Shown here: one piece after another, positions 24,804 through 25,752 of the stretch | Layout: the number at the start of each line of letters is the position of its first letter | Numbering within the stretch: the stretch's first letter is position 1 | DNA from: CAUZFZ01 sp963579025 | Lineage (GTDB): Bacteria; Planctomycetota; Planctomycetia; Planctomycetales; Planctomycetaceae | Length of the DNA stretch: 25,752 nucleotides | Reading direction: 5' to 3' | NCBI GenBank assembly: GCA_963579025.1 | Contig: CAUZFZ010000151.1 | Span: 1 to 25,752, forward strand | The notes under the pieces: model-generated | The model's database searches: none | Seen by the model: only the letters and a program-made list of their open reading frames with translations | What the model was told of the DNA's origin: nothing | Position numbers and translations under genes: made by a program

Positions 24804-25097
24804 ATGGCGATGCAACTCATTGAGAACGACCCGGCCATTGAAAAGCAGCTTCGAGACTTTGCACAGTCGTTGTCGGAAAAGGATCGGCGACGCTTTGCTG
24901 CCATTGAGGCGACTCAGCGTGGGTATGGGGGAGTTTCTTATGTCGCGCGAATTCTGGGGTGTTCGGTACGGACCATCGAACGCGGCCTCAAGGAACTCGA
25001 CCACCTTGAGAACGACCCGGCTGCTGGTCGGGTGCGGCGGCCCGGCGCCGGTCGAAAAAAAAGGTTGAATCTGAGTCGCCTGAAGAGGAGAACCTGA
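24804..25097 (+). CDS. ISAzo13-like transposase, N-terminal frame
   Basis: This 97-residue frame is the N-terminal DNA-binding part of an ISAzo13-family transposase: RRRFAAIEATQRGYGGVSYV, ARILGCSVRTIERGLKEL and ENDPAAGRVRRPGAGRKK. This contains the helix-turn-helix and the conserved R-R-P-G-x-G-R-K-K motif. The frame crosses an A8 run at 25055-25062, after which the family sequence continues in the -1 frame; reading straight on gives an unrelated tail ending at 25097. The ATG at 24810 is an equally good start. A single-nucleotide frame change is needed to make a full transposase. Confidence 0.75.
   Translation: MAMQLIENDPAIEKQLRDFAQSLSEKDRRRFAAIEATQRGYGGVSYVARILGCSVRTIERGLKELDHLENDPAAGRVRRPGAGRKKRLNLSRLKRRT
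25055..25062 (+). promoter_or_regulatory. A8 slippery run, possible -1 frameshift site
   Basis: The zero-frame codons are CGA AAA AAA AGG. A tandem slip of one base back on the heptamer A AAA AAA puts the ribosome on AAG GTT GAA, which is exactly the frame that continues the transposase. Runs of this kind support programmed -1 frameshifting or transcriptional slippage in several IS families. The alternative is an ordinary indel in a decaying element. No downstream stimulatory structure was established. Confidence 0.5.
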
Positions 25098-25684
25098 TTT
25101 CATGCCTGGAAGTACGAACCGCCGGGGATCCCGATCAGGATGATATTATCTTTACAGATCTCTCCCCACGCATGCTATCCGAGCGACTCGCCGACCTCGG
25201 CACGCCCGTTGGCAGAGACGCCATTTCCACCTGGCTTGACGACGCGGGCATTCGCCGCCGCCAAATCCGCAAGGACCTTGCTGGTGGCCAGCATCCGGAC
25301 CGAGATGCCCAGTTCCTCAGAATTGCAGAGCTGATCGACCAGTATGAATCGGCTGGAAATCCGTGGTTTTCGATGGACACCAAGGCGAAAGAGCATCTCG
25401 GAAAGCTGTACCGCAAGGGGCGAGTTCGCGGCAACCACTCCTTCCAGGCGTTCGACCATGACTTTCCTTCCTGGGCGGATGGCGTCGTCATTCCGCACGG
25501 TATCTTCGACCCACAGGTGAACCGCGGCCATATCAACATCGGGCTGTCGCATGACACGAGTGAATTCGCCTGCGACAGCTTTCACTGGTATTGGAATCGG
25601 ATCGGCGGGCAGCGTTATCGCAATGCTGGAGATAGGCGTGCAAAACGGACCCACTTCGGCGTCGAAATCGGACCCACCTTGTGA
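25061..25684 (+). pseudogene. ISAzo13-like transposase, C-terminal frame, truncated
   Basis: Read from the slippage point, this frame gives VESESPEEENLISCLEV, then LSPRMLSERLADLGTPVGRD, GGQHPDRDAQFLRIAELID, WFSMDTKAKEHLGKLYRKGR and NIGLSHDTSEFACDSFHWYW. These are successive ISAzo13 transposase blocks, including the first catalytic Asp region (S-M-D-T-K-x-K-E). The family should continue with a T-A-D-G-G-G-S block carrying the second catalytic Asp. Instead, after RYRNAG the frame runs into foreign sequence (about 25630) and stops at 25684. The protein is therefore missing its second catalytic half and would be inactive. Confidence 0.75.
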
Positions 25685-25752
25685 GTGTTGGACCACGCGG
25701 ATTGGCGTGGTCTCAGGCTGGCCGTCGCTCAGGACTGGCTGCCGGGGTTCTG
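25638..25752. mobile_element. Possible end of a second insertion sequence
   Basis: CGGACCCAC occurs at 25646-25654 and again at 25669-25677, 23 bases apart. Short repeats of this kind (GTGGGTCCG on the other strand) are typical of IS21-family termini, where the transposase binds several sites. A perfect 8-bp hairpin follows at 25691-25712. The element would extend past the right edge, so no transposase gene is available to confirm it. Its start is where the ISAzo13-like transposase loses its family sequence. Confidence 0.4.
25691..25712. repeat. Perfect 8-bp hairpin
   Basis: GACCACGC (25691-25698) pairs exactly with GCGTGGTC (25705-25712), with the 6-base loop GGATTG. No T tract follows. It lies 13 bases downstream of the second CGGACCCAC repeat and may belong to the same terminal region of a mobile element. 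Confidence 0.6.

Larger units (their letters stand above)
24726..25637 (+). mobile_element. ISAzo13-like insertion sequence, 3'-truncated
   Basis: The element contains a recognisable ISAzo13-family transposase in two frames (24804-25097 and 25061-25684). The left boundary is placed just after the stop of the truncated secreted protein; 24728-24780 contains an imperfect inverted repeat (TCTGCC at 24751 with GGCAGA at 24775), as expected near an IS end. The right half of the transposase and the right end are missing, because the family sequence stops at about 25630 where a second element seems to start. Boundaries are approximate; target-site duplications cannot be checked. Confidence 0.65.

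Overview
The window looks like a chromosomal segment of a planctomycete (Planctomycetota). The sequence is GC-rich. It carries a Tat-exported DUF1501 protein next to relics of a sulfatase and a DUF1080 protein, several secreted PQQ-like or SBBP beta-propeller proteins, FHA-domain proteins, and a Ser/Thr kinase fused to a formylglycine-generating-enzyme (FGE) type domain. This combination is characteristic of that phylum. No rRNA, tRNA or CRISPR array was found. All assignments come from reading motifs by eye; no database search was run.

Layout. (1) 1-503 is non-coding and repeat-rich: a direct repeat, a strong hairpin, and at least three copies of a palindromic element in two orientations. 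(2) 504-5023 looks like the edge of a surface-polysaccharide locus: a PaaK/CapK-like adenylate-forming enzyme, a convergent two-domain GT2 glycosyltransferase, and a sulfotransferase-like protein. (3) 4954-13851 is a five-gene minus-strand signalling cluster. In transcription order it holds a double-FHA protein, an FHA + membrane + Gly/Tyr-rich protein, a kinase-zinc ribbon-TM-Ig-like-FGE protein, a zinc ribbon-TM-thioredoxin protein, and a soluble FHA-kinase. Together they would combine phosphothreonine reading, phosphorylation and an extracytoplasmic thioredoxin/FGE face. This is the most coherent candidate system in the window.

(4) 14294-16263 is a decaying secreted-enzyme operon: an intact DUF1501 gene followed by the C-terminal remnant of a sulfatase and the N-terminal remnant of a DUF1080 protein. 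(5) 16439-21226 on the plus strand encodes an exported alpha/beta hydrolase with a HEAT-like tail, a seven-repeat SBBP propeller protein and a calcineurin-like phosphoesterase; the last two overlap by ATGA. (6) 21300-22700 holds a small lysine-rich putative DNA-binding protein, then the stump of a DUF3987-type protein joined to the stump of a D,D35E integrase. (7) 22768-24725 has a PQQ-like propeller protein and a secreted protein apparently cut short by an insertion. (8) 24726-25752 is a truncated ISAzo13-like element. Its transposase frame is split at an A8 slippery run, and it is itself cut by what looks like the end of another insertion sequence.

The left and middle parts are ordinary planctomycete signalling and secretome genes. 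From about 21.3 kb rightwards the region is accessory and has been reworked by mobile elements.
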